A stretch of 64,000 bases of DNA from Gemmatimonadaceae bacterium (GCA_025929535.1 JAICLZ010000005.1:31108-95107); one strand, 5' to 3'; counted from the stretch's first letter, positions 8,416 to 19,762 are shown. Made by a program: numbers and translations. Notes: generated by a model not told the origin, from the sequence alone.

Positions 8416-9888
8416 ATGCCATCGAATCGCACGCAGCAGGCAGTCGCTCGGCTGGCCGATCTCACTCCGCGACAGATCGTGGGTGAGCTCGACCGCTACA
8501 TCGTCGGACAGGGGAACGCGAAGAAGGCCGTTGCGATCGCGCTCCGCAATCGCTGGCGCAGGCAGCAGGCGCCCGACGGGATCCGCGACGAGATCTCGCC
8601 CAACAACATCATCCTCATCGGCCCAACAGGCGTGGGGAAAACGGAGATCGCGCGCCGTCTCGCGAAGCTCGCGGCCGCGCCGTTCATCAAGGTCGAAGCG
8701 TCCAAGTTCACCGAGGTCGGCTACGTCGGGCGCGATGTCGAGTCGATGGTGCGCGACCTGGTCGAGAGCGCCATCGACATGGTGCGCAACGAGCGCGAGG
8801 CGGACGTGGAGGATCTCGCGTACGAGAAGGTGGACGAGCGGCTGCTCGATCTGCTGCTGCCGAAGCCGAGTGGCGATGGTGCCGAGGCGAATGCGCCGGC
8901 GGCGCACGCGTCTGCGCCAACGCAAACCGGTCCCGCACTATTCGTCGTGAATCCGAGCGGCGAGACGTCGCGCGAGCCGGCCGATGAGGTGGGCGCCGAG
9001 CGGTACCGTCGCACGCGCGAGAAGCTCAAGCAGCTGCTGCTCGACGGCAAGCTCGAGGACCGCGAGGTCGAGGTCGAGGTGTCGGGCGGGAAGGCGGCGA
9101 TGTTCGACATGATGGTTCCGCAGGGCGCGCCGGAAGGGATGGAGAACTTCACGGACATGCTGCAGGAGATGATGCCGAAGCGCCGCAAGAAGCGCACGGT
9201 GAAGGTGAGCGAGGCGCGCCGCATCATCCTCGAGCAGGAGCTGGAAAAGCTCATCGACCTCGACGACGTCACCGCCGATGCGGTCGAGCGGGTGGAGAAG
9301 ATGGGCATCATCTTCCTCGACGAGATCGACAAGATCGCGGGCGAGCGCTCGCAGATGGGCGGCCCCGATGTCTCGCGCGAGGGAGTGCAGCGCGATCTAC
9401 TTCCGATCGTGGAAGGCTCGAACGTGCAGACCAAGTACGGGCTCGTGAAAACCGATCACGTGCTCTTCATCGCCGCGGGCGCGTTCCACGTGTCGAAGCC
9501 GAGCGATCTGATTCCGGAGCTGCAGGGCCGCTTCCCCATTCGCGTGGAGCTCACGTCGCTCACCGAGGCGGACTTCGTTCGCATCATGACCGAGCCGGAG
9601 AACGCGCTCACGAAACAGTACTCCGCGCTCGTGGAGGCGGAGGGTGCGACCCTCGAGTTCACCGAGGACGGAATCGCCGAGGTGGCGCGCATCGCCGCGA
9701 GCGTGAACGACCGGATGGAGAACATCGGCGCGCGCAGGCTGCACACCGTGATGTCGACGCTGCTCGAGGACTTCCTGTATGACTTGCCCGATCGCGGCAA
9801 GGAGGCGATCACCGTGAATGGTGCGCTCGTGCGCGACCGGCTCAAGGCGATCGTCGAGGACGAGGATCTGCGTCGGTACATTCTGTGA
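8416..9888 (+). CDS. hslU: HslU, ATPase/unfoldase subunit of the HslUV protease
   Basis: An AAA+ unfoldase that feeds substrates to HslV. It begins with [17 protein letters not shown], has Walker [10 protein letters not shown] (around residue 68), the conserved [14 protein letters not shown] pore region, Walker [11 protein letters not shown] (around residue 297) and the sensor/C-terminal tail ending EDLRRYIL, which docks into HslV. At 490 residues it is longer than the E. coli enzyme (443). The surplus is an Ala/Pro/Thr-rich linker around residues 155-190 in the I-domain. The frame is open farther upstream inside hslV, but the conserved N-terminus fixes the ATG at 8416. Confidence 0.96.
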   Translation: MPSNRTQQAVARLADLTPRQIVGELDRYIVGQGNAKKAVAIALRNRWRRQQAPDGIRDEISPNNIILIGPTGVGKTEIARRLAKLAAAPFIKVEASKFTEVGYVGRDVESMVRDLVESAIDMVRNEREADVEDLAYEKVDERLLDLLLPKPSGDGAEANAPAAHASAPTQTGPALFVVNPSGETSREPADEVGAERYRRTREKLKQLLLDGKLEDREVEVEVSGGKAAMFDMMVPQGAPEGMENFTDMLQEMMPKRRKKRTVKVSEARRIILEQELEKLIDLDDVTADAVERVEKMGIIFLDEIDKIAGERSQMGGPDVSREGVQRDLLPIVEGSNVQTKYGLVKTDHVLFIAAGAFHVSKPSDLIPELQGRFPIRVELTSLTEADFVRIMTEPENALTKQYSALVEAEGATLEFTEDGIAEVARIAASVNDRMENIGARRLHTVMSTLLEDFLYDLPDRGKEAITVNGALVRDRLKAIVEDEDLRRYIL

Positions 9889-11039
9889 CGGCGTTCGAGG
9901 ATCTCTCGCTCGCGAAGCTTCGCGGCCGCGCGAGCGCGAAGTGGACCACGTATCCGGCAGACGTCCTCCCCGCGTGGGTGGCCGAGATGGACTTCCCGCT
10001 CGCGGAGCCGATCAAGCAGCGGCTCAGGCGCGCGATCGATTCGGATGATTGCGGCTACGCGCACCCGACCGCGCTCCCGAATGCGTTCGCGGCGTTCGCG
10101 AAGTCGCGCTTCGGGTGGACCGTCGATCCATCGCGCGTGCGCAGCGCGCCCGAGGTGATGGTCGCGATCGCCGAGATTCTGCGCGTGGTCACGAAGCCGG
10201 GCGATGGCGTGGTGATCAACCCGCCCGTGTATCCGCCCTTCGCGATGGTGATCGAAGAAGTCGGACGGAAAGTGGTCGACGTGCCGCTCGCGCACGTGCC
10301 CGGCGGCGGTTGGGATCTCGATCTCGACGCGCTCGAGAAGGCGTTCGCCGATGGCGCGAAGGCGTACCTGCTGTGCAATCCGCACAATCCCGTCGGGCGC
10401 GTGTTCGAGCAATCGCAGCTCGAGGCGATCGCGAAGCTCGCGAAGCAGTACGGCGTGGTAGTGCTCGCGGACGAGATTCACGCGCCGCTCGTGCTCCCCG
10501 GCGCCGTGCACGTGCCCTTCGTATCCGTGAGCGAGCCGCTCGGCGCCAACGCCATCGCGATCACCTCCGCGAGCAAGGCGTGGAACATCGCGGGGCTCAA
10601 GTGCGCGGTGATAGTCGCCGGTTCCGCCGCGATGCAGAGCGCGCTCAAGGCGCTGCCGATCGAGCTCACGGAGCGCACCGGACATCACGGCGTGCTCGCG
10701 AACATCACGGCGTTCGAGGAAGGAGCCTCGTATCTCGATGGGCTGCTCGAGCATCTCGATCGCAACCGCACGCTCATGGCCGAGCTGCTCGGCATGTACC
10801 TGCCGGCCGTTCGCTACATCCCTCCACAAGCGGGCTACCTCGCCTGGCTCGACTGCTCCGCGCTCGGACTCGGCGAAGAGCCCGCGAAGCTCTTTCTCAA
10901 GAAGGGCAAGGTCGCGCTGATGCGCGGGCTCGACTTCGGACGCCAGGGCGCGTGCTTTGCGCGCGTGAACATGGGAACTTCGAGCGCGATCCTGAGCGAG
11001 GTGGTGGGGCGAATGGGGAAGGCGCTCGAGAAGGGGTGA
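9885..11039 (+). CDS. patB: PatB/MalY-type PLP enzyme (cystathionine beta-lyase-like)
   Basis: A fold-type I pyridoxal-phosphate enzyme of the MalY/PatB group, expected to cleave C-S bonds (cystathionine or cysteine) in the cytosol. Typical motifs are [12 protein letters not shown] near the N-terminus, [24 protein letters not shown] and the PLP lysine in [14 protein letters not shown] (around residue 230). The length of 384 residues is normal. The start is a GTG overlapping the hslU stop (GTGA), so it is translationally coupled to hslU despite no obvious functional link. An aminotransferase activity cannot be excluded. Confidence 0.88.
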   Translation: MTAFEDLSLAKLRGRASAKWTTYPADVLPAWVAEMDFPLAEPIKQRLRRAIDSDDCGYAHPTALPNAFAAFAKSRFGWTVDPSRVRSAPEVMVAIAEILRVVTKPGDGVVINPPVYPPFAMVIEEVGRKVVDVPLAHVPGGGWDLDLDALEKAFADGAKAYLLCNPHNPVGRVFEQSQLEAIAKLAKQYGVVVLADEIHAPLVLPGAVHVPFVSVSEPLGANAIAITSASKAWNIAGLKCAVIVAGSAAMQSALKALPIELTERTGHHGVLANITAFEEGASYLDGLLEHLDRNRTLMAELLGMYLPAVRYIPPQAGYLAWLDCSALGLGEEPAKLFLKKGKVALMRGLDFGRQGACFARVNMGTSSAILSEVVGRMGKALEKG

Positions 11040-11056
11040 GCGTCGTTCACTCAAAC

Positions 11057-11085
11057 TTGCTCCCCCCTTTCCGCGCTCGTTAACT
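11057..11085 (+). promoter_or_regulatory. argF: Putative promoter of argF
   Basis: TTGCTC (11057-11062) and TTAACT (11080-11085) are separated by 17 bases, giving a start near 11092 and a leader of about 27 bases that contains GAGGAA ahead of the argF ATG. The match to consensus is partial, but the geometry is right and the gap between patB and argF is otherwise featureless. Confidence 0.4.
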
Positions 11086-11118
11086 TCCTCGCGCCCGAGT
11101 CCCCGCCTCCGAGGAACA

Positions 11119-12035
<917 letters not shown>

Positions 12036-12039
<4 letters not shown>

Positions 12040-13064
12040 CCCTTCTTCACCACCGTCTTGTTCTCCCCGCTCGGCCGCCACGGCTTGAGCGCCTGCAACT
12101 GCTCCTCGATCGCGTGCATCTGATCGTCCGCGCTCATGAGCGAGAATCTCGCGAGCGCGCGGCGCAGCCACTTGGTCGCGCTCGTCACGTCGCCGCGCGC
12201 CGCCTTCACCATTCCGAGCTCGCGCGCCGCCTCGGCCTCCAGCGTCAGCAGCTGCAGCCGTCCCGCGATCCGGATCGCCTCCTTGAGACGCGGCTCCGCT
12301 TCCTCGAGCTGGTGCATCTTGCGGTAGATCTCGCCCTGCACGCGGAGCGCCGCCGCCCGGCCGTTCTCATCCTCCATCTCACCGAATAGCGCGAGCGACT
12401 TCTCGCTGCGCTCGAGCGCCTCCGGATATCGCTCCGACTCGCAGCGCAGCTCGGCCTGATTCAGCAGCACGCCCGCGATCACGCTGCGGTCCGCTCGCTT
12501 CTCGGCCATCGCGAGGCATCGCTCGAACGATGTCTCGGCCGCCTCCCAGTTCTGCTCCTCCGCGTGCGAGAGCGCGAGATTGTGCAGCGCGATCGTGAGC
12601 GCCTCTTCGTCGCTCACCGAATCGAGCAGCTCCACCGCGTGCTCGTAGCTCGCGCGTGCCTGCTCGACGTCGCCCAGCAGGAGGGCGAGCGCGCCCATGT
12701 TGATCTGGATGCGTCCGCGCAGCTCGGCGGACACCGCGAGCTCCGACGCCACCGCGTACGATGCGCGCGCCTGCGTGAAGATTCCGCGCTGGCAGAACAC
12801 CGAGCCCACGCCGTTCTCGATCGCGGCGCGCAGCTCGTCGTCGCCGAGCTCGATCGCCGCCGCGCGCGCGCGCTCGTAGAGCTCGAGCGCATCGTCGAGC
12901 CGCCCCTGTCTCCACGCCACGCGGCCCAGGCGAAAGAGCCCCTGCGCCGCGGCCGCGGCCACTTCGCATGCGGAGAGCCTCCGATAGGCCACGATCGCCG
13001 CCTGCAGATCGCCGCGCTTCTCCGCCTCGTCACCGTCGGCCAGCGCACTCCCGTGATCGGTCAT
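12036..13064 (-). CDS. TPR-repeat protein, probable regulatory or scaffold partner
   Basis: A 342-residue soluble, helical protein with about six to seven degenerate tetratricopeptide repeats (for example GDLQAAIVAYRRLS, GRLDDALELYERAR, GDVEQARASYEHAV, ENWEAAETSFERCL, ERYPEALERSEKSL). There is no signal peptide. The ATG at 13062-13064 overlaps the stop of the upstream regulator gene (ATGA), so both are made together. The repeat pattern resembles the TPR halves of bacterial transcription regulators, so it may act as a protein-interaction partner of the preceding HTH protein. The C-terminus is basic (GENKTVVKKG). Function is inferred only from repeats and context. Confidence 0.8.
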
Positions 13065-13891
13065 ACGGCGAGCCTCGGTGCGCGCGTGTGCACGCGCGGA
13101 AGTGTCTGGCGCCGGCCATCGGCCGACTGCACGTGACGGAGCAGCGCCCCGATCACGTACGCCGCACCGCCGCGCGCGCGGATCTGGTGCGGCGCCGCAT
13201 GCACGTAACGCTGGCACGTGTTGCGGAAGGCGCTGCCGGAAGGAAAATCGAGCGCGAGAGCGACGCTGTCCGCCGTGCGCTCGTTGTCCTCGAGCATCTT
13301 CGCGGCGACCACGAGCCGCCCCCACGCGATGAGCCGCTGCGCCGTGGGGAAGCCGGCCTGCACGAGACGGTCGGACAACACCTTGCGTCGAATGCCGAGG
13401 ATGCGCGCGAGCAGGTCGGGGGAGAGACGCTGGTGGGCGCGAGTGACGGTGACCAGCAGCGCGTCGCGCACGGTGGGCTTCACATCCGCGATCGCCGGAC
13501 GCAGCAGCTCGATGATCCCTCGCGCCTCGGCCTGCTCGATGATCGTCAGCAGCCGGCGCGGCTCATCGTCCTGATCGGCGACGATCAATCCGTCGACGCC
13601 GAATCGTCCCGCCTCGAACAGATCGCGCGGCCGAGCCGGGGGAACCGCCGCGTACAGCACGACCGTGACCGAAGGAAAGCGGCGCTTCACCTGGCGAAGC
13701 CAGTCGAAGGTGTCGCTCACCTGTGACGCAGGGAAGAGATCGATGAGCGCGATCGTGACCGGGCGCGCCGCGCAGGCGGCGAGCAGCTCCGGCCAATCGT
13801 TGCAGGTGACCATCGTGTAGTGGTCCCGCAGCGCGGTGCGCACGCGATTCAGCCTGTGCGGACTGGGAAGCAGAGTGGCGACCAGACCCAC
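13061..13891 (-). CDS. Receiver-like plus AraC-like HTH regulator
   Basis: A 276-residue protein. Residues 1-~120 look like a CheY-type alpha/beta receiver (VATLLPSPHRL..., then TIALIDLFPAS carrying an Asp at the usual phosphoacceptor position, then VTVVLYAAVPP). The usual acidic pair after strand 1 is absent, so it may not be phosphorylated conventionally. Residues ~150-245 carry an AraC-like helix-turn-helix region (LARILGIRRKVLSDRLVQAG, and VALALDFPSGSAFRNTCQRY, as in the second HTH of AraC proteins). The start is a GTG; a 13-base palindrome lies 13 bases upstream. It overlaps the TPR gene by 4 bases. Confidence 0.72.
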   Translation of the reverse strand: MGLVATLLPSPHRLNRVRTALRDHYTMVTCNDWPELLAACAARPVTIALIDLFPASQVSDTFDWLRQVKRRFPSVTVVLYAAVPPARPRDLFEAGRFGVDGLIVADQDDEPRRLLTIIEQAEARGIIELLRPAIADVKPTVRDALLVTVTRAHQRLSPDLLARILGIRRKVLSDRLVQAGFPTAQRLIAWGRLVVAAKMLEDNERTADSVALALDFPSGSAFRNTCQRYVHAAPHQIRARGGAAYVIGALLRHVQSADGRRQTLPRVHTRAPRLAV

Positions 13892-14326
13892 GCGCTATCT
13901 CGGTTGAAGTGTCTTCACTATGGTAGGACGCGGCTGGTTGGCCTCTTGTCACAGCCCATAACGCCAGCGGCGTGACGTTTTTGGCCCGCTGGCATGCAGC
14001 GACACCGCGGTCGGCGCAATGCGCAATGCGCGACGCGTGACGGTGGAAATCGCGCTCCGTCGGACATCTCGCGCAGGTGGAGCGCCGACGCACCCTCCGC
14101 ATTATTTAGCGATTCCGCACCTAATTGCGTGGCAGAATCACGCGCTTGGGAAGTTAACCTCTTATATCCCAACAGGATGCAATTCGGCATGGGCCGAGCA
14201 TTGTCACTCGATCGACGAATCCGCCTCGGAAGCACGTGTTTGCGCGAAGCGGTTCGCCAGTTGGTTCGAGGGTCAGCAAAGGATCGATTATCTAGACGTT
14301 CCTGCGGCTCCGGAGAGTTTGCGCAG
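13892..14326. other. 435-base intergenic region between divergent genes
   Basis: No convincing gene. The left end holds the 13-base palindrome next to the regulator start. A small AT-rich section at 14100-14172 contains an inverted repeat TTGGGA...TCCCAA (14146-14151 and 14167-14172) enclosing GTTAACC and TTATAT, which could be an operator or promoter for the prepilin-like gene. The frame of that gene is open through this region but the upstream part lacks a family-like sequence. No RNA gene recognised. Confidence 0.5.
13905..13917. promoter_or_regulatory. 13-base palindrome TGAAG-N3-CTTCA, possible operator
   Basis: A perfect dyad TGAAG TGT CTTCA 13 bases upstream of the GTG of the AraC-like regulator gene. 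The position would suit autoregulation. A related dyad (TGAAA-N3-TTTCA) is present between the divergent promoters at 35513-35525. Confidence 0.35.
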
Positions 14327-14929
14327 ATGACCACGTTGCCCAGTGCCGCACCCAGCCACGTGACAGCGGCACGCGTTGTTCGCCGCCGTGGGTTCAGCGC
14401 CCTCGAGCTGCTCATCGTGTGCGCCATCGTAGGCATCTTCGCCACGCTGGCCTACCCGCGGGTGAACTTCACGCAATTCCAGGTGGACTCGGGAGCGCGC
14501 ACGGTGCGCTTCGCGCTTCAGGACGCCGAGCGGTTGGCGGTCACGCGGCAATACGACGTGGTCGTCAGCTTCGACGTCGTCAACAATCGTCTCCGCATCC
14601 TCGAGGACGGCAACAACAACGATCGGGTGGACAGCGGCGAGCGAGTCACCTATGCGGCGCTCGGGAACGGCGTGCACTTCAAGATCCCGCCCGCGGGCTT
14701 GAGCGGCCCTGTGGCGGCCTCGGTGATCGGCTCCAATCTCGAGATGGTGAACGGGATGCCGACCATCGTGTTCCGCCGCGATGGCGGTGCGAGCACGGAT
14801 CTCGAGGTCTATCTCACGTCGAGCAAGGAGCTCGCGAACGACTGGCGCGCGATCCAGGTCGTGCAGTCCACCGGAGGCACGGACTGGTACCGCTACCTGA
14901 ACAATCTCTGGAGGGCCGGCAGCACATGA
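14327..14929 (+). CDS. Type IV prepilin-like / GspH-type pseudopilin
   Basis: A 200-residue protein with a class III signal: a basic leader ending RRRG followed by FSALELLIVCAIVGIFA. Glu at position +5 after the G|F cleavage site is the hallmark of prepilin-peptidase substrates. The rest is a beta-rich globular domain with TVRFALQDAERLAVTRQYDVVV, typical of GspH/FimT minor pseudopilins. The ATG at 14327 has GGAGAG upstream. No assembly ATPase, platform protein or prepilin peptidase is in the window, so this is an orphan minor pilin gene. The DGNNNDRVDSGE stretch looks like a calcium-binding-type acidic loop. Confidence 0.85.
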   Translation: MTTLPSAAPSHVTAARVVRRRGFSALELLIVCAIVGIFATLAYPRVNFTQFQVDSGARTVRFALQDAERLAVTRQYDVVVSFDVVNNRLRILEDGNNNDRVDSGERVTYAALGNGVHFKIPPAGLSGPVAASVIGSNLEMVNGMPTIVFRRDGGASTDLEVYLTSSKELANDWRAIQVVQSTGGTDWYRYLNNLWRAGST

Positions 14930-15112
14930 TCGCGCGCAACGCGGCAAGGCGACGCACTTCCAGAGCATGCATGGCGGGCACCAGCCGGGTAGGATAGGCT
15001 GCGCATGTGTTGAGTCCCGAGCGCGCACGATTGCACCGGTCGATCACTTTCCGATGACGAGCCGCGCGCCGGTATGCCCCACACTGTCGAGGCATACCTT
15101 CAGGAGCTACAA

Positions 15113-16111
15113 ATGAACCATCGCCTCATCATCGCAGCTGCGGCAATGGTCGCAGCCACGCTCACGGCAGTCGCGTGCGCGGACAGTTCCGCCGGCCCTC
15201 GTGCGGCGCCCACCCAGTTCAGCACCACCGAGTCCATTCGGATTCTCAATCCGAAAACCGGCGTGCTCATGGAGTACAAGCAGGGCCTCCACCCGGTCCC
15301 CGGTGTCAGCCTCTCCACCACCTACGCAGCCCCGGCGCCTGCCATGTTCATCGCCGACAACAATCCATCGGTGTCGCGAGTGGGAGCGTATCACCTCGGG
15401 GTCCACACGGTGGATGCCAATAATCACTCGCACGACATCATGTACTTGTACGCTTACAGCGGGCCACCAACGGCGGTGCAGCACTACATAGACGGCAAGC
15501 TGGTCACCGAAACCCGGAATACGTGGGTCAAAGTCTCGGGAGGCTGGTACCGCAGCCTTACCACACTTCAGGTGCTGAATCCCACGAATGGCGCGGTGCT
15601 GAGCTCGAGATCTGTCGTGGGCACGTATACGGTGGCCACGCAGACGTGCAACCCGAAGATCACCAACTGCCCTCCACCCAACATCGTGATGAACGATCAC
15701 ACGCCAATGGGTCGGAGAATGGCGGGGTGGGCGGGGCTGGCGTTCGCGAACGCCTTCGCGCCGGCCGATGCGCTCGCACAAACCGGCATTCCGAGTATCT
15801 TCGGACCGTGTACACAGGAATGGCTCACCTATCAGGCGGCGGGTCTCGCCCTCGCTGCTGCTGCGCTCGCACTCGCTGCCTGCCCGGAATGTGCTGTCAC
15901 TGAAGCCGCGTTTGCGGCCGCCATGTACGCGTGTGCGAAGGCCGAAGATGCGCTGCTGAACTGTGAGCTCAGAGCACAGGGGTACGCTGACGCTGGCGCG
16001 GGCGACGGAGGATCGGCTGGCGGCGCCGGTGGTGGTAGTGGAGATTACAACGGCTGCGGCGGCGGCATCGTCACCGAAGCCTGCATGTGGCGCGACATGT
16101 ACACCAAGTGA
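15113..16111 (+). CDS. Probable lipoprotein/secreted protein with Cys-rich C-terminus
   Basis: A 332-residue protein starting at an ATG with AGGAG upstream. The N-terminus is a signal peptide (MNHRLIIAAAAMVAATLTAV) followed by A-C-A-D, a weak lipobox. The central part is beta-rich without recognised domain. A hydrophobic Ala-rich stretch (residues ~240-270, LALAAAALALAACPECAV) and a Gly/Cys-rich tail (DGGSAGGAGGGSGDYNGCGGG) follow. Several Cys (CNPKITNCPPP, CPEC) could form disulfides. The arrangement of hydrophobic segment plus Gly-rich C-terminal tail recalls small secreted or toxin-like proteins, but I do not recognise it. It is followed 4 bases later by a membrane protein. Confidence 0.7.
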   Translation: MNHRLIIAAAAMVAATLTAVACADSSAGPRAAPTQFSTTESIRILNPKTGVLMEYKQGLHPVPGVSLSTTYAAPAPAMFIADNNPSVSRVGAYHLGVHTVDANNHSHDIMYLYAYSGPPTAVQHYIDGKLVTETRNTWVKVSGGWYRSLTTLQVLNPTNGAVLSSRSVVGTYTVATQTCNPKITNCPPPNIVMNDHTPMGRRMAGWAGLAFANAFAPADALAQTGIPSIFGPCTQEWLTYQAAGLALAAAALALAACPECAVTEAAFAAAMYACAKAEDALLNCELRAQGYADAGAGDGGSAGGAGGGSGDYNGCGGGIVTEACMWRDMYTK

Positions 16112-16115
16112 GGGC

Positions 16116-16391
16116 ATGGCCATGACACCGGCGTACTGGAACATCGGAATGGTTTTGGTGGGCACGATCGCCGCGGCCTTCTGCTTCGCGCTCGGCATCA
16201 TGAAGCAGCTGAGCAAGACCGGTAGCCGGGACCGCGTACTCGCCTCCTATGCATTCGGAGTCGCCTGCGTTCTGCTGGCAGTCACCGGCCTGATCGCAGT
16301 CGGCCCTTGGCTGTCGTTTCTCGCTGCCTTCTTCATGATCGTTGGCGCATGGCGACTTCAGCGAGAGAGGGAAGCGAAAGCCAAGTCGTAG
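16116..16391 (+). CDS. Small membrane protein, partner of the preceding lipoprotein gene
   Basis: A 91-residue protein with three hydrophobic segments (residues ~8-29, ~40-58 and ~60-78) and a charged C-terminal tail (LQREREAKAKS). Two nearby starts, ATG at 16116 and ATG at 16122, are possible; the GAGGG overlapping the previous stop is better spaced for 16122. It lies 4 bases after the lipoprotein-like gene and before a terminator, so the two form a short transcript. A membrane partner or immunity-like protein is conceivable but unproven. Confidence 0.65.
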   Translation: MAMTPAYWNIGMVLVGTIAAAFCFALGIMKQLSKTGSRDRVLASYAFGVACVLLAVTGLIAVGPWLSFLAAFFMIVGAWRLQREREAKAKS

Positions 16392-16422
16392 CAGCGGCAT
16401 CTCCAGGGGACGAGACCCTTCG

Positions 16423-16466
16423 ATCGGGCATCGCGGCGCACCAGCGCTCAGCGATGCCCGATTTTG
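16423..16466 (+). terminator. Intrinsic terminator after the small membrane protein gene
   Basis: Arms ATCGGGCATCGC (16423-16434) and GCGATGCCCGAT (16451-16462) are perfectly complementary over 12 bases with a 16-base loop, and are followed by a T run (TTT). It ends the transcript of the prepilin-like/lipoprotein/membrane protein group before the Mog gene. Confidence 0.75.
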
Positions 16467-16510
16467 GTTGCGGCCCTCCAGCCCGCGACAACCGCGCGAA
16501 TAACGCCGAC

Positions 16511-16540
16511 TTGGCAGGAGATGCGCATTCTCGGCATATT
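16511..16540 (+). promoter_or_regulatory. Putative promoter of the Mog-like gene, near leaderless
   Basis: TTGGCA (16511-16516) and CATATT (16535-16540) with 18 bases between them. The start would be near 16547, three bases before the ATG at 16550. There is no ribosome binding site, consistent with a leaderless or nearly leaderless mRNA. It lies directly downstream of the terminator. Confidence 0.5.
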
Positions 16541-16549
16541 GCGTTGACT

Positions 16550-17067
16550 ATGGGCGATCAGACGATGCGAATCGGAATTCTCACGGTGAGCGACGCCGGC
16601 GCGCGTGGTGAGCGCGAGGATGGCTCGGGCAACGCGATCGCCGAGTGGGCGGCGCAGCGTGGCTACCCGGTGTCGGCGCGCGCGCTCGTGGCGGACGACG
16701 TTTCGGCCATCGTGGCGCAGCTCATCAGCTGGTGCGACGGTGATGCGGCCGATCTGGTGCTCACCACCGGCGGCACCGGCCTCGCCCCGCGCGACCTCAC
16801 CCCGGAGGCGACGCGCGTCGTGCTCGAGCGGGCGGCGCCGGGGATCGCGGAGCGGATACGCGTGTTGAGCGTGGACCGCTTTCCGCGCGCGGCGCTGTCG
16901 CGCGGGCTCGCGGGCGTGCGCGCGCGAACGCTCATCATCAACCTGCCGGGATCCACGAGTGGTGTGCGGGACGGGCTCGCGGCGCTCGAGTCCATTATCG
17001 AGCACGCGGTGCGCATCACACGCGGCGTGGACACAAGCCACGGCGAGGCCGGCGACGTGCGCGCGCG

Positions 17068-17071
<4 letters not shown>
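16550..17071 (+). CDS. mog: Mog/MoaB-family molybdopterin adenylyltransferase
   Basis: It would activate molybdopterin by adenylylation before molybdate insertion. Motifs are IGILTVSDAGARGEREDGSG at the N-terminus, the MPT-binding LVLTTGGTGLAPRDLTPEAT and INLPGSTSGVRDGLAALE, all typical of the MogA/MoaB fold. At 173 residues it matches MoaB/Mog size. An internal ATG at 16565 (MRIGILTVSD) is an alternative start. No other molybdenum cofactor genes are nearby. It overlaps the sigma-54 activator gene by 4 bases (ATGA), an unusual pairing. Confidence 0.9.
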
Positions 17072-18630
<1,559 letters not shown>

Positions 18631-18891
18631 TCGATTGTACATATCAAATGTTTGCGGGGCATTTCGTGTGTACGCTCGCCCGATAATTCAAGGTCTTTAA
18701 GGATTGAAATGCTTGCGTTTGCAAGGCTGTGCTTGAATATTCGGAGCGCGCCCTCTGTTCGAAACGGGGCACACGGCTCACTCGAGCCGGGCATGTAGAA
18801 GACTGCCGCGAACGTCCCCGCCGGTTCACCATCCGATCGCAAGCCAAAAACCGTGGCCCTCACAGCACCGGGAAACCCGTTGTCGCATGCG
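18631..18891. other. AT-richer intergenic region before the low-GC module
   Basis: About 260 bases with lower GC than neighbouring genes. It contains short dyads (TGTACA near 18637; CTTGC-GTTT-GCAAG near 18712) and no ORF with family-like sequence. No clear -24/-12 sigma-54 promoter found by eye. It probably holds the promoter of the next gene, but I cannot place it. Confidence 0.4.
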
Positions 18892-19617
18892 ATGTCGTCG
18901 CCGATAGCTGGAAGTGTGCTGCCGCTGGCCGAAGCGGAGCGCCAGCTCCGAACGCTGCCAGGCGTGCTCGACGTGCGGATCGTACCGAGCGACACTGGTG
19001 CGGTGAGCGAGGTCCACGTCGTGACGACGATGGAAGTGAACCCGAAGGCGACGGTGCGGAACGTCGAGACGATGCTCAAGGCGTCGCTCAAGATGAGCGT
19101 GGATCATAGAAAAATTTCAGTGGCGACGAGTAACGAAAATCCGCGCGACCGCGAAGAGTCGCAACGAAATGTTCCAGCGGCACCCGTATCGGCGCCGGCA
19201 GTTGTAACACCGCCTGCCAGTGCGCCGTCGAAGAGTGCGCGACTGTATTTCGAGGATGTCGAAATACAGCGAAGTCGGGCCAAGGGCGTGACAGTTCGCG
19301 TGACTCTCAGAAAGGGGGATCAGTCTTTCGCTGGAGAATGCGAAGGCCACGAGAGTGCACGATCGCGCGCGGAGCTCGCGGCGAAGGGTGCGCTGCTGGC
19401 GATAGCGCAGATCGAGCGCGGTGCGAGCAGCTTCGTGGTCGAGGGATGCAAGGTGATCGAGGCGTTCGACCGGGAGTTCATGTTCGTGGGAATCTCGGTA
19501 CGCGTGGGACGTGAGAACGCGCTGCTCACGGGAAGCTGCGAGATCAAGGACAATCCGGAAACGGCGAGTGTGCTGGCCGTGCTGGATGCGACGAATAGAT
19601 GGGTGAGTCGAGCGTAA
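18892..19617 (+). CDS. Conserved two-domain protein of unknown function, upstream of an HD-GYP gene
   Basis: A 241-residue soluble protein. Residues ~10-78 form an alpha/beta domain with pattern LPGVLDVRIVPSDTGAVSEVHV...VRNVETMLK...VDHRKISV, resembling a small uncharacterised domain I recall from actinobacterial signalling loci. A Pro/Ala/Val linker (~95-115) follows, then a second alpha/beta domain (ARLYFEDVEIQRSR, VRVTLRKGDQSFAGECEG, RAELAAKGALLAI, VLAVLDATNRWV). There is no signal peptide or membrane segment. A GTG at 18853 would add 13 residues. It is transcribed toward the HD-GYP gene 190 bases downstream. Function unknown; a regulatory or ligand-binding role is a guess. Confidence 0.75.
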   Translation: MSSPIAGSVLPLAEAERQLRTLPGVLDVRIVPSDTGAVSEVHVVTTMEVNPKATVRNVETMLKASLKMSVDHRKISVATSNENPRDREESQRNVPAAPVSAPAVVTPPASAPSKSARLYFEDVEIQRSRAKGVTVRVTLRKGDQSFAGECEGHESARSRAELAAKGALLAIAQIERGASSFVVEGCKVIEAFDREFMFVGISVRVGRENALLTGSCEIKDNPETASVLAVLDATNRWVSRA

Positions 19618-19627
19618 TTCGAGAGGA

Positions 19628-19645
19628 GCCGAAAACGATTTCGGC
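19628..19645 (+). terminator. Short hairpin after the two-domain protein gene
   Basis: GCCGAAA (19628-19634), loop ACGA, TTTCGGC (19639-19645): a perfect 7-base stem with a 4-base loop, 11 bases after the stop. No T tract follows, so it may be a weak terminator or an mRNA 3' stabiliser. Confidence 0.4.
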
Positions 19646-19712
19646 GTGACACAAACAATCAGCTAATGGAGTAAGCGACACACACGAGTCCCCCCGTTCT
19701 CTGGTAAGCGGA

Positions 19713-19741
19713 GTTGAGCGGGCTAGACAGTTGTTGAGCGG
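19713..19741 (+). repeat. 9-base direct repeat, 20-base period, in front of the HD-GYP leader
   Basis: GTTGAGCGG occurs at 19713-19721 and again at 19733-19741, exactly 20 bases apart (about two helical turns). The second copy overlaps a possible -35 box. Such spacing suits a dimeric activator bound to one face of the DNA; the BTAD-type regulator encoded downstream is a candidate because that class recognises direct repeats. Confidence 0.5.
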
Positions 19742-19762
19742 AGCCGACCTTTGCGCGATATC
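19734..19762 (+). promoter_or_regulatory. Putative promoter for the small ORF and HD-GYP gene
   Basis: TTGAGC (19734-19739) and GATATC (19757-19762) with 17 bases between them; predicted start near 19769. The leader would carry the AAGGGGGG ribosome binding site of the 27-residue ORF. The hexamers are imperfect. Confidence 0.35.

Noticed and set aside
13964..13978. GCC-AGC-GGC hairpin followed by GTTTTT in the 13.9-14.3 kb gap, considered as a terminator
   Set aside because: The stem is only five bases and no plus-strand gene ends upstream of it.
18631..18891. Possible sigma-54 promoter downstream of the NtrC-family gene
   Set aside because: No GG-N10-GC pair with acceptable flanking bases was found by eye.
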